Below are positions 8,394 to 17,119 of a stretch of DNA of 64,000 bases, one piece after another. Below the pieces are notes generated by a model. It saw only the letters and a list, made by a program, of their open reading frames with translations, was not told the DNA's origin and searched no databases. Position 1 is the first letter of the stretch; each line of letters starts with the position of its first letter. The DNA is from Arenibacter echinorum. Lineage in GTDB: Bacteria; Bacteroidota; Bacteroidia; Flavobacteriales; Flavobacteriaceae. The translations under genes were made by a program, and so were the position numbers. The DNA lies in contig NZ_QLLN01000004.1 in NCBI RefSeq assembly GCF_003259375.1, positions 1-64,000 of the forward strand. The letters are read 5' to 3'.

Positions 8394-9296
8394 ATGGAAG
8401 AGTTTATAATTACCGTGGTGCCCACGAAGAATCCGGCGATACTGAAATTTGAAACTAATCATTTCATTACAAAAAACAATAACTATGAATTCAAAAACAT
8501 AGACGAAGCTAAAATTTCGCCTTTGGCCCAACAGTTATTTTATCTACCTTTTATAAAAACGGTATATATCTCAGGTAACTTTATAGGGTTGGAGCGTTAT
8601 GATATTGTGGAATGGGACGATGTTAAGGATAGTGTGGCGCAGCAGTTGGTAGATTATCTTAATGCCGGTGAGCCTGTTGTCAAGGAAGATGAAAATCAAA
8701 AGAAGGTAGCGGTAACAGTGTATGCTGAAGTTACTCCCAATCCGTCTGTGATGAAATTCGTGACCAACAAAAGAATTGTACCAACAATTTTTGAATTTAA
8801 GAACATAGATGAGGCCAAAGATTCGGAATTGGCCAAGCAACTATTTATGCTACCCTTTGTAAAAGAAGTGTTTTTTGATGTAAATTATGTTTCCATAAAC
8901 AAGTATGATGTTGCGGAATGGGACGATATTACCTTGGAGCTTCGTGAGAAAATCAGGGATTTTATTGCTGATGGCAAGGAAGTGGTATCGGCTGCGAGTC
9001 TTCAAAAACAGAAAACGATTGCCCCGGAAGCCCAATTGGAAGACACCAATTTGGACGACATATCAAAGCAGATCATTGATATTTTGGAAGAGTATGTAAA
9101 ACCTGCAGTAGCTAGTGATGGGGGCAATATTCTCTTTAAGTCTTATGAAGAGGATACAAAAACCGTCAACGTTATTTTGCAAGGAGCCTGTAGTGGTTGC
9201 CCCTCGTCTACCTATACCTTAAAAAATGGAATTGAAACCATGCTCAAAAATATGATGGGCGATATGGTAAATGAAGTAGTTGCCTTAAATGGTTGA
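8394..9296 (+). CDS. Nfu-type iron-sulfur cluster carrier with duplicated N domain
   Basis: This 300-residue cytoplasmic protein would receive and deliver Fe-S clusters. It has two Nfu_N scaffold domains in tandem (about 5-92 and 104-195): each has a TPNPSVMKF-like opening, then FEFKNIDEAK, a LAKQLF.LPF.K stretch and a KYDVAEWDD-like segment. The C-terminal NifU domain (about 222-300) carries the cluster-binding pair Cys266/Cys269 in GACSGCPSS. Canonical Nfu proteins have one N domain; the duplication is seen in flavobacteria. It is followed by dodecin after 69 bp. Confidence 0.92.
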   Translation: MEEFIITVVPTKNPAILKFETNHFITKNNNYEFKNIDEAKISPLAQQLFYLPFIKTVYISGNFIGLERYDIVEWDDVKDSVAQQLVDYLNAGEPVVKEDENQKKVAVTVYAEVTPNPSVMKFVTNKRIVPTIFEFKNIDEAKDSELAKQLFMLPFVKEVFFDVNYVSINKYDVAEWDDITLELREKIRDFIADGKEVVSAASLQKQKTIAPEAQLEDTNLDDISKQIIDILEEYVKPAVASDGGNILFKSYEEDTKTVNVILQGACSGCPSSTYTLKNGIETMLKNMMGDMVNEVVALNG

Positions 9297-9365
9297 TTTT
9301 CAATAACAATAGCACCCATTCTAGCTTTTATTTGTTAACTTTAAGAGAATCTAAAAATTTATACT

Positions 9366-9566
9366 ATGTCTATCTTAAAAGTTATCGAAGTACTGGCAAA
9401 TTCCAACAAAGGATGGGAAGATGCTGCAAGAAACGCTGTTGATCATGCTTCCAAAACGGTAAAAAATATACGTTCGGTTTACATTAATGAACAAAGCGCT
9501 ACCGTTAAGGATGGGAAAATCGACAATTATCGCGTAAATGTTAAAATCACATTTGAAGTGAATTAA
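9366..9566 (+). CDS. Dodecin family flavin-binding protein
   Basis: This 66-residue protein matches the whole dodecin fold: an N-terminal strand (LKVIEVLANS), one helix (GWEDAARNAVDHASKT) and two strands ending VNVKITFEVN. Dodecins form hollow 12-mers that store or buffer riboflavin, FMN or FAD. Length is normal. A strong intrinsic terminator follows directly, so it is either monocistronic or the last gene after nfu. Confidence 0.9.
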   Translation: MSILKVIEVLANSNKGWEDAARNAVDHASKTVKNIRSVYINEQSATVKDGKIDNYRVNVKITFEVN

Positions 9567-9588
9567 TTTTATTCGTATTTCAATCAAT

Positions 9589-9614
9589 AAGCGCCGATAA
9601 AAGGCGCTTTTTTT
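9589..9614 (+). terminator. Intrinsic terminator after dodecin
   Basis: AAGCGCC (9589-9595) pairs with GGCGCTT (9603-9609) across a 7-nt loop and runs into seven T residues (9608-9614). It lies 23 bp beyond the dodecin stop codon. Confidence 0.85.
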
Positions 9615-9746
9615 GTAATATATTTTCTAACCCCAATCAAAACTGTAGATTCCAACAGTAATTGTCAGCAAGATTAACAATTGTTTAGTGTTTGGGATTT
9701 GACAAGGAAATGGATTTTTTATTGTTTTGCAAAAAATTAAAATTAC

Positions 9747-10583
9747 ATGAATGTATTGAACGACTACGAGGACAACATTACTAAAGCCCAGGAATGGGCA
9801 TGGGAAATTTTGCCTGGTTTGGTCACCTCCCTGGTTACAGCCGCACTTATTTTTGTAGTAGGCCTTTGGATTATAAGGTTAATCAATAGAATGGTCAAGA
9901 AATTTTTTAGGAAGGCCGAATACGACCCTTCCTTGGAATCGTTCTTGATGAGTTTTATCAGTATCGGCCTTAAAATAATGTTATTTGTACTGGTAATTAC
10001 CCAGTTGGGTGTTCAATCCTCTTCCTTGGTGGCCATTATTGGTGCCGCTGGTCTGGCCATTGGCCTGGCCCTACAAGGTTCCTTGGCCAATTTTGCAGGA
10101 GGAGTACTTATCTTGGTGTTTAAACCCTTTAAGGTAGGTGATTTTATCTCGGCCCAAGGGGTAGATGGCACGGTTAAAGAAATTACCATTTTTACAACTA
10201 AACTAAGCACCTTTGGAAATCAAATAGCCATAGTGCCCAATGGCCAATTATCCAATAACAACATCATTAATTACAATGCCCAAAACACGCGAAGGGACAA
10301 AATAGCAGTGGGTATAGGGTATGGCTCCAATATAAAATTGGCCAAAGAAATTTTACTGGAGATATGTGCGGAGAATGAAAACATCCTTAAAGATCCGGCC
10401 CCGGAAGTATATGTTGCGGAATTAGGGGATAGCTCCGTGAATCTTTCCTTGCGGTTCTGGGCTGAAAATGATGTTTTTTGGTCTGCCCACTTTCATGTTA
10501 TGGAAGAGCTAAAAAATAGGTTTGATGCCGCAGGCATAGAAATTCCTTTCCCACAAAGAGTTATCCACCAACCTCAGGCCTAA
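9747..10583 (+). CDS. Small-conductance mechanosensitive channel (MscS family)
   Basis: This 278-residue protein matches the short MscS form. It has three N-terminal membrane helices (about 22-45, 68-90, 95-125), the last being the Gly/Ala-rich pore helix (AAGLAIGLALQGSLANFAGG). The cytosolic beta domain follows (FKVGDFI, GTVKEITIFTT, PNGQLSNNNIINY) and an alpha/beta C-terminal domain ending PFPQR. It releases osmolytes on hypo-osmotic shock. It overlaps the convergent tsaB gene by 4 bp. A TTGTTTTG sequence upstream is a poor promoter match. Confidence 0.93.
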   Translation: MNVLNDYEDNITKAQEWAWEILPGLVTSLVTAALIFVVGLWIIRLINRMVKKFFRKAEYDPSLESFLMSFISIGLKIMLFVLVITQLGVQSSSLVAIIGAAGLAIGLALQGSLANFAGGVLILVFKPFKVGDFISAQGVDGTVKEITIFTTKLSTFGNQIAIVPNGQLSNNNIINYNAQNTRRDKIAVGIGYGSNIKLAKEILLEICAENENILKDPAPEVYVAELGDSSVNLSLRFWAENDVFWSAHFHVMEELKNRFDAAGIEIPFPQRVIHQPQA

Positions 10584-11251
10584 GGTTTCTTAGTAGGCAA
10601 CATAAAATCCTTTAAATAATACGGTTCAAAGTAGGCGACATTTTCAAAATCGTTTACTTTGAACTTTTTATAGGATAATTCTCCCATTTCTTTAGCTGTA
10701 GGTAATGCCGAATGGTAACTAAAATTAGTATGACCTAACAGCTCCCTACATTTTTCCGCTCCGTCCCCAATTAGTAAAACCCTGCCTTTTTGTGCATATT
10801 CCAAAAAGCTGTCCTGGTTGATAATTTCTGCCCTGGTCTCCCTTATATTGTTCCCATCCGCGTCAAAAACTGTCGAATAAACTTCCATTCTCCTAGCATC
10901 CAACAGGGGAATTATAAAATCATAGTTTTTTTCATATCCCTGCTTTGCTAAACTCTCCAGTGTGGAAACCGATATCAGCGGAAGATCCAATGAAAAACAG
11001 AGTCCCTTGGCTGCTGATACACCTATGCGCAGTCCTGTATAGGACCCAGGGCCTTTGCTCACGGCAATGGCGGATATATCCTTAAAAGTTAAGGAAGCCC
11101 CTTTTAAAGCTTCCTCTATAAAAATGTGCAACTGTTCCGAATGAGAATAGTTGGGACTGTTGTCCTCCCTTAAAGAAATAATTTCGCCGTTGTTGGCAAT
11201 ACTCACTGAACAATTGGTCGTTGCAGTCTCTAAATTTAATATCATAGCCAT
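10580..11251 (-). CDS. tsaB: tRNA threonylcarbamoyladenosine biosynthesis protein TsaB
   Basis: This is the non-catalytic partner of TsaD and TsaE in t6A37 modification of tRNA. It has an actin-like fold: LNLETATTNCSVSIA at the N-terminus and the conserved KGPGSYTGLRIG loop (about 65-76) that contacts TsaD. I place the start at the ATG at 11251 (223 residues, MAMILNLE). The frame continues upstream to an ATG at 11263, but that overlaps a -7 box (11261-11268), and the family starts at this position. It follows tolC by 20 bp and may be read from its own promoter and by read-through. Confidence 0.92.
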   Translation of the reverse strand: MAMILNLETATTNCSVSIANNGEIISLREDNSPNYSHSEQLHIFIEEALKGASLTFKDISAIAVSKGPGSYTGLRIGVSAAKGLCFSLDLPLISVSTLESLAKQGYEKNYDFIIPLLDARRMEVYSTVFDADGNNIRETRAEIINQDSFLEYAQKGRVLLIGDGAEKCRELLGHTNFSYHSALPTAKEMGELSYKKFKVNDFENVAYFEPYYLKDFMLPTKKP

Positions 11252-11260
11252 AATAGACGG

Positions 11261-11268
11261 CAAATATA
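11261..11268 (-). promoter_or_regulatory. -7 box upstream of tsaB that favours the shorter start
   Basis: The minus strand reads TATATTTG in the short tolC-tsaB gap. Transcription would start only a few bases before the ATG at 11251, giving a nearly leaderless mRNA. The -33 TTG is not at standard spacing (a TTTG lies about 25 nt upstream, inside tolC). Confidence 0.45.
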
Positions 11269-11270
11269 AC

Positions 11271-12611
11271 TTAATCCAATGTTATAGGTAAGCCAAAATA
11301 AAATTCCAGAACCTTTAACCTAAATATATAGTCATATTTTGTCCTTATTAATTCCGCCTCCGCATTATCTACCCTGGACTGTGACTGACTAAAATCGAAA
11401 GCGTTCATTAGGCCAACATCAAATCGCTCTTTTGTATAATTATAGGCCAACCTACGGGCCTCCAAAGTTTTCTGGGCAGCTTCATAGGCTTTGGAAAAAC
11501 TCTTTACATCTACATAGGCCTGATTGATATTGGTCTCTAAATCCAATTTATCCTGTTCCAACTGCAAACGTGACCTTTCTACCCCAATCTTGGCACGCTT
11601 AATATTGTTTTTAACACCAAACCCATTAAACACGGGAACATTTAACTGTAGACCATAAGCAATCCCATCTGTTAAATACAATTGGTCAGCAAAAGCGATT
11701 CTATCGAAAGTCAATGGATTCCTAAATTCACTTGAATATCGTGTGCCATAATTGAAGAAAGCCCCTAAGGTAGGGTAAACCGCACCCTTTGCTATTTGCA
11801 GGTCCTTTAGCGCCAAATCTACATTGGACAGAGAGAATTTAATATCATTCCTAAAAGTAAGGGCCTTGTCGAAAATTGTTTTAGGGGAATTGTCCAAAAT
11901 ATTGGAGGGAGGAATGTCAAATTCCTCGTCAGCAATATTAAAATTTTCGTAGTCCCTGATTTGAAGCAATTGTGCCAGGCCTATCCTAGAGATCAACACT
12001 TGATTCTCCCCATTTACAATTTGTTGTTCCTGATTAGCGGCAGTAGCCTCTATTTCCAATAAATCCCCTCTTGGAACAACACCGGCATCCACCAATTCCT
12101 TGGTCCTGACCAGATCCTGCTCGGTTACTGCATATTGTGCCCTAAAAACTTTAAGCGACTCCTTATTGGACAAAACCTGTAGATAGGCATTGGCCACTGC
12201 AAGCATAATATCGTCCTTTAAGTTATCCAATCTATATTGATTGGCCAAGGCATTCAATTTCGCTCTATTCAATCTATGAATATTCCTGAGTCCATCAAAT
12301 AAATTTACCGAGGAGCTAAAGCCTCCTGATGCCGTTGTTACGGTTCCTGTAACCTGTTGGTTCCTGGATTGATCCAAAACTAGCCCCGAATTACCAGAAA
12401 GACTTGCATTTGCATTAAAATTGGGCAACATATCACCGATGGCATCGGACTTATCTATTTTGGCATTTTCAAGATCGAGTTCAAACTGCTCTATGGTCAA
12501 ATTATTTTCCACGGCATAGTAAACACATTCTTCCAAGGTCCATTTTTTTTCTTGGGCGGATAGTACGCCACAACAGAAAATAAACAACCCTATAATTATC
12601 TTAATTTTCAT
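11271..12611 (-). CDS. TolC family outer membrane efflux protein
   Basis: This 446-residue protein has a signal peptide (ending LSAQE) and two OEP repeats of long alpha-helices with short strands, as in TolC channels. Typical segments are WTLEECVYYAVENNLTIEQ at the mature N-terminus and RFDVGLMNAFDFSQSQSRV near the C-terminus. It is the outer-membrane duct of the exporter encoded upstream; it is the only TolC gene in the eight-gene operon and lies 41 bp after a membrane-fusion protein gene. The substrate is unknown. Confidence 0.93.
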   Translation of the reverse strand: MKIKIIIGLFIFCCGVLSAQEKKWTLEECVYYAVENNLTIEQFELDLENAKIDKSDAIGDMLPNFNANASLSGNSGLVLDQSRNQQVTGTVTTASGGFSSSVNLFDGLRNIHRLNRAKLNALANQYRLDNLKDDIMLAVANAYLQVLSNKESLKVFRAQYAVTEQDLVRTKELVDAGVVPRGDLLEIEATAANQEQQIVNGENQVLISRIGLAQLLQIRDYENFNIADEEFDIPPSNILDNSPKTIFDKALTFRNDIKFSLSNVDLALKDLQIAKGAVYPTLGAFFNYGTRYSSEFRNPLTFDRIAFADQLYLTDGIAYGLQLNVPVFNGFGVKNNIKRAKIGVERSRLQLEQDKLDLETNINQAYVDVKSFSKAYEAAQKTLEARRLAYNYTKERFDVGLMNAFDFSQSQSRVDNAEAELIRTKYDYIFRLKVLEFYFGLPITLD

Positions 12612-12652
12612 GATTTGATTATTTTTTGATTGCTTTTTGATTGATGTTCCGC

Positions 12653-13801
12653 TTATTTGCCTTCCTCCGTTTCACTATCTTCTTCGGTACCTTTCTTAAT
12701 GGGCTCGGTTTTGTTCCAAATCTTCACCCTATCATCCTTGGTAATGCCTGAAACGATTTCCACATTTACTCCATCCGAAATCCCGATCTCAACATCCTTT
12801 CTTTCAAATTTTTGCTCCTCCACAGTACCTACGGCCACTTCAACAAAGGGTTTATCCGTTACCTTGTCAAATTGTAGATAGGCCTCGGGAATTACCAACA
12901 CACTGTCTTTTTTTTCCAACACCAAAGAGGCATTGGCACTATAACCTGCACGTATCAGAAAGTCGTCTTCCACGGCTACATCGCCCTCTATCTTAAACTG
13001 TACTGCTCCAGATTCCTCCACGCCCTTAGGTGCAATAAACCTAAGTTTGGCATCGAACTTTTTATCGTTAATGGCACCCAAACTAATCTCTAGGGGCATT
13101 CCCAGTTCCAATTTTCCTACCTCACCTTCATCTACCTTCCCTTCAAAAATCATGATGCTCAAATCGGCAATTGTGGCTATAGTAGTTCCATCATTAAAGT
13201 TGTTACTCTGAATTACCTGATCTCCTTCCTTAACCGGGATCTCCAGTATTGTACCCGAAACGGTTGCCCTAATATTGGTGTTAGCGGTAGCGCTACCTCC
13301 TGCCGATCCATCACGGATAATCTGGTAATCCGACTGAGCATTCTGCAGCTCCAATTTTGCCTGGTCATATCGCAGTTGTTGGGTATTAAAATCTTGGGAG
13401 GATATTACTCCTTTATCAAATATGGCCTTATTCCGGTCATATTCAATCTTAGTATTGTTCAATGCTATTTCGGCATTTTTTACCCGACCTCTTGCCTGGT
13501 TCATGGACTGTTCATTGGGCACCACCTTTATTTTGGCAATTAAGTCGCCCGCATTTACCTTGGCTCCCTCTTTCAAAAAGATTTCATCAATGATACCGGA
13601 AATCTGTGGCTTTATTTCCACTTCATCCTCTGGAACCACTTTACCAGTTGCCACAGATTTCTTTTGGATATTGGCCGTAAAAGGATTTTTTGTTTCGTAG
13701 GTAATGGCCGATTTACTATTCGACTTCACAAAAAAGGCCGCTGCCCAAAGAGCTCCCAGCACCAAAACTCCGATTAGCACATATTTTACAATCTTGTTCA
13801 T
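12653..13801 (-). CDS. Periplasmic adaptor (membrane-fusion) protein, copy 1
   Basis: This 382-residue HlyD/MacA-like protein has one N-terminal membrane helix (about 5-25) and a lipoyl/barrel-sandwich half-motif (ATGKVVPEDEVEIKPQISG, 50-70). A helical hairpin (about 100-145) would dock onto TolC, and beta-barrel and membrane-proximal domains follow. A Gly/Ser/Ala-rich loop (GSAGGSATANT) splits the lipoyl halves. The C-terminus is acidic. It shares clear similarity with the second adaptor in the same operon, so the two are paralogs from an old duplication. Confidence 0.9.
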   Translation of the reverse strand: MNKIVKYVLIGVLVLGALWAAAFFVKSNSKSAITYETKNPFTANIQKKSVATGKVVPEDEVEIKPQISGIIDEIFLKEGAKVNAGDLIAKIKVVPNEQSMNQARGRVKNAEIALNNTKIEYDRNKAIFDKGVISSQDFNTQQLRYDQAKLELQNAQSDYQIIRDGSAGGSATANTNIRATVSGTILEIPVKEGDQVIQSNNFNDGTTIATIADLSIMIFEGKVDEGEVGKLELGMPLEISLGAINDKKFDAKLRFIAPKGVEESGAVQFKIEGDVAVEDDFLIRAGYSANASLVLEKKDSVLVIPEAYLQFDKVTDKPFVEVAVGTVEEQKFERKDVEIGISDGVNVEIVSGITKDDRVKIWNKTEPIKKGTEEDSETEEGK

Positions 13802-13832
13802 TTTACTATATATTTATTTGTATTGGTTTGTT

Positions 13833-15095
13833 TTATTCTTCTCTTAAAGCATCTATTGGTTTTATACTTACTGCTCGTTGGGCAGGTATTAGGCCTATTA
13901 ATGTGCCAAGCACTACCATTAAGGCCAAGGCCCCCAAAACATAAGGTATGGGCACAGTTGGATTGGCGTAGGGGAAATCCATACCCTGGGTGAACTTATT
14001 GATCAGACTTAGAACTCCCGCCCCAAGAATAATTCCCATAACGCCGGCCAGCATAGTTAGAAACACCGACTCCAGTATAATAAGGGAACGCACTTCCTTG
14101 GGTGTAGCTCCAAGGGCGCGCCTAACTCCCAATTCTTTGGTCCTTTCCTTGACAGAAATCAATAAAATATTGCCAATTCCTATAACTCCCGCCAAAATCG
14201 TAGCAATCCCGACAACCAAGGACATGAAGGTCAAACCCTTTGCAAAGCCAACAATTCTGTTGAATATTTCTCCTAGATTAAACGAACCAATAGCACGCTC
14301 ATCCTTTGGGTTTACGTTGTGAATACTCTTGAGAACCGCCTTCACATTTTCTTCTACCTTTATAACATCTGCATCGTCATAGGCTGCGATTGCGAACCAA
14401 CCCACATTTTCACCTGTATTATATAATTTTTTGAAAGTAGTAAAGGGTATATAGATATCTGAATCGCTTTCAAACCCACCTCCTGGTGTAAACTTATGCA
14501 CGCCCACAACTTGGAAAAACACATTATCGATCCTTATATATCCGCCTATGGGATTCTCATCATTTTCAAACAAGTCCTTTTGTGTGCGCTCCCCAATGAC
14601 ACATACTTTTCTGGCGCCATCAATATCCTCATCATTTACAAATCTGCCACCATCATAGATTTTCTTGGTAGCGATTTTTGTGGAAATGGGATAATCCCCA
14701 TAGACCGCATAGCTCCCAGACTTACCGCTTCTAATAATCTGTGCCGGGCTACCTCCAAAAATACCCTTCACATTTCTTGGAGCAATATATTGAATCTCCG
14801 GAATCCTGTTTTTTAACATGACCCCATCATTTAATTTAAGTTGCAACTGTCTTCCTGTCTTAAAACCCTTATAAGGCATACTTGTACTTTGAGCCCAAGT
14901 GAACATACTGTTCATGGCTACATTTTGAAATTGCTTCTCGAACCCATTGTCCAGGCCTTTAGCGGCTCCAGACAATACGATATAAATTAAAATTCCCCAT
15001 AATACACCTATCACCGTAATAATGGTCCTGGTCCTATTTTTACCAATAGAACCAAAAATCTCCTGCCATGTATTACTATCAAATAAAAATCGCAT
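13833..15095 (-). CDS. MacB-type ABC transporter permease, copy 1B
   Basis: This 420-residue permease has an N-terminal helix (about 20-45), a large periplasmic MacB_PCD domain (about 50-245) and a C-terminal FtsX domain with three helices. It carries the coupling motif VKERTKELGVRRALGATPKE and ends SIKPIDALREE, both standard in the family. It has no fused ATPase domain. Together with the permease just upstream (1-bp gap) it would form a heterodimer that works mechanically across the envelope with the adaptor and TolC. Confidence 0.92.
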   Translation of the reverse strand: MRFLFDSNTWQEIFGSIGKNRTRTIITVIGVLWGILIYIVLSGAAKGLDNGFEKQFQNVAMNSMFTWAQSTSMPYKGFKTGRQLQLKLNDGVMLKNRIPEIQYIAPRNVKGIFGGSPAQIIRSGKSGSYAVYGDYPISTKIATKKIYDGGRFVNDEDIDGARKVCVIGERTQKDLFENDENPIGGYIRIDNVFFQVVGVHKFTPGGGFESDSDIYIPFTTFKKLYNTGENVGWFAIAAYDDADVIKVEENVKAVLKSIHNVNPKDERAIGSFNLGEIFNRIVGFAKGLTFMSLVVGIATILAGVIGIGNILLISVKERTKELGVRRALGATPKEVRSLIILESVFLTMLAGVMGIILGAGVLSLINKFTQGMDFPYANPTVPIPYVLGALALMVVLGTLIGLIPAQRAVSIKPIDALREE

Positions 15096-15096
15096 A

Positions 15097-16326
15097 TTAT
15101 TCGTCTCTTAAGGCTTCAATTGGTTTTATTTCCGCAGCTCTTTTGGCCGGAATATATCCTGCAATAGCCCCGAACAGTATTAAAACCAAGGTGGCACTAA
15201 TAGCCATTGTTATATCTATATAAGGATTGGTTATAAAATAGTCCTTCAATTTTTCGCCCATCGAGTTCAAAATAAAAATGCCTAAAAGCATTCCAAAAAA
15301 TCCCGAAATGGTAGTAATAAAAACCGATTCCAATAAAATAGAACCGATGACCGACTTGGGAGTGGCCCCCAAGGCTTTTCTAATCCCAAGTTCCTTGGTA
15401 CGTTCCTTGACCACAAACACCATAATATTACTGATCCCTATTATACCTGCTATTATGGTACCAAAGGCTACCAAGGCAACAATAATTTGTAAAACCCTCG
15501 CAAATTGCTGATTTTGCTTCAACTGATCCGCGACATTTCTGATAAACACTCCGTTCTGGTCATCCGGGCTTATGTATTTCTTTTCCTTAAAAAAACGATT
15601 TAGGCTCAAATCCAGTGCCATTGCCCCCGCGTAACCGATCTCTGGTTTAAAAGCCACTATTATCTGGTCTATTTTATCGTTATTTTTCTCAATGAGCTGA
15701 CGTGTTGTGTAGGGCATATAGATCAATCGTTCCTCATTATCACCTCCGTCATCCTGAAAAACTCCGATAACCATAAAAGCACTCCCCGCCACATCTATAT
15801 ATTCACCTACGGCATTGTTATTTCCAAAAAGATCTTGCTCTACCAACCTTCCAATGACCACATATTTTGTTTTGTTTTTGATATCTTGCTCGTTTATAAA
15901 ACGACCCTTCATCATAATGGTCTTTTCAGCATATTGATGTGCCGGACCAACCGCTCTGGTAGTATAGTTATTGGATTCATTCTTGTATTTTACCAAACCA
16001 CCCCTAGAAATCCTTGGGGTAGAATACTCTACGAACATGGCGAAATTTTTATTGATATCCACCAGATCACTGTTATCGAACTCAATGGTCCTATTGGATT
16101 TATAGCCTTTATACGGTACCGTGGTCCTTCCCGGAAAAACATAGAGCACATTGGTGGCATCTTCCCCAAAAAACTCATTGAAGGTGTTGACCAGTCCGTT
16201 TCCCATTCCAAACAGAACAACGAAAATCAGAATACCCAAAGCCACGGTAAAACCGGATAGAAAAGTCCTTAGCTTATTCTTTTGAATAGTTTCAAATATT
16301 TCCTTCCAATTATCCCTACTAAACAT
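15097..16326 (-). CDS. MacB-type ABC transporter permease, copy 1A
   Basis: This 409-residue permease has the same layout as its neighbour: N-terminal helix (about 20-42), MacB_PCD periplasmic domain, three C-terminal helices, the VKERTKELGIRKALGATPKS coupling motif, and a C-terminus ending EIKPIEALRDE. It overlaps the ATPase gene by 8 bp, which implies translational coupling. It probably pairs with the following permease and shares the single ATPase of the operon. Confidence 0.92.
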   Translation of the reverse strand: MFSRDNWKEIFETIQKNKLRTFLSGFTVALGILIFVVLFGMGNGLVNTFNEFFGEDATNVLYVFPGRTTVPYKGYKSNRTIEFDNSDLVDINKNFAMFVEYSTPRISRGGLVKYKNESNNYTTRAVGPAHQYAEKTIMMKGRFINEQDIKNKTKYVVIGRLVEQDLFGNNNAVGEYIDVAGSAFMVIGVFQDDGGDNEERLIYMPYTTRQLIEKNNDKIDQIIVAFKPEIGYAGAMALDLSLNRFFKEKKYISPDDQNGVFIRNVADQLKQNQQFARVLQIIVALVAFGTIIAGIIGISNIMVFVVKERTKELGIRKALGATPKSVIGSILLESVFITTISGFFGMLLGIFILNSMGEKLKDYFITNPYIDITMAISATLVLILFGAIAGYIPAKRAAEIKPIEALRDE

Positions 16327-17020
16327 ATTGGGAGGCTCTAACCTGGGTTATTTTTTTATCCTCAACAATAACCCCGTCCTTTAAATGAACTATTCTTTTG
16401 CACATATCAGCAATGTCAGGCTCATGAGTAACTATTAGTATGGTATTGCCGGCATCGTTTATTTTTTGGATAAGATCCATGACCTCGTAGGAAGTGGTAC
16501 TGTCAAGGGCACCGGTAGGCTCATCCGCCAACAATACTTTGGGCTCAGCTGCCATGGCCCTGGCTATGGCCACCCTTTGTTTTTGTCCCCCGGACAATTC
16601 ACTCGGCAAATGGTCTGCCCATTCACGTAAACCTACTTGTTCCAAGTATTTTAAAGCCTTTTCCTGCCTTTCCTTTCTCCCCACTTTCTGATAATATAGC
16701 GGAAGTGCCACATTTTCCATGGCGCTTTTATAATTGATCAAATTAAAAGATTGAAAAACAAAACCTAAAAATTTGTTCCTATATTGTGCCGCCTTCGTCT
16801 CATTCAAATCTTTAATGGGCACCCCGTCCAAGGTATAGGATCCTTCATCCAAAACGTCCAACATACCAAGTATATTAAGCAAGGTGGACTTGCCAGAACC
16901 CGAAGACCCCATAATGGCCACAAGCTCCCCTTCTTCAACAGAAAAATTAATACCTTTTAATACATGAAGGGAATTGCTTCCCATTTTATAGGATTTATGA
17001 AGATCTTTAATTTCTATCAT
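16319..17020 (-). CDS. MacB/LolD-type ABC transporter ATPase
   Basis: This 233-residue ATPase has Walker A GSSGSGKST (about 38-46), the Q-loop in FVFQSFNLI, signature LSGGQKQRVAIARA (about 140-153), Walker B VLLADEPTGALDS and the switch His in IVTHE. It would energise the MacB-type permeases. It is the only ATPase gene among the eight exporter genes, so it is likely shared by both permease pairs. It overlaps the downstream permease gene and lies 99 bp from the upstream adaptor gene. Confidence 0.95.
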   Translation of the reverse strand: MIEIKDLHKSYKMGSNSLHVLKGINFSVEEGELVAIMGSSGSGKSTLLNILGMLDVLDEGSYTLDGVPIKDLNETKAAQYRNKFLGFVFQSFNLINYKSAMENVALPLYYQKVGRKERQEKALKYLEQVGLREWADHLPSELSGGQKQRVAIARAMAAEPKVLLADEPTGALDSTTSYEVMDLIQKINDAGNTILIVTHEPDIADMCKRIVHLKDGVIVEDKKITQVRASQYV

Positions 17021-17119
17021 GATTTATTGAATTAGGTAAGCATGTCTGAAAATACGAAGATAAGACAGACTATCGATAAAGTCGTTACAACAGATTATGT
17101 TAAAGCTGTGTTAAATATA

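Noticed and set aside
8571-8840. Antisense open frame within the Nfu gene
   Set aside because: Arises from codon periodicity of the real gene; no signal peptide, start context or motif of its own.
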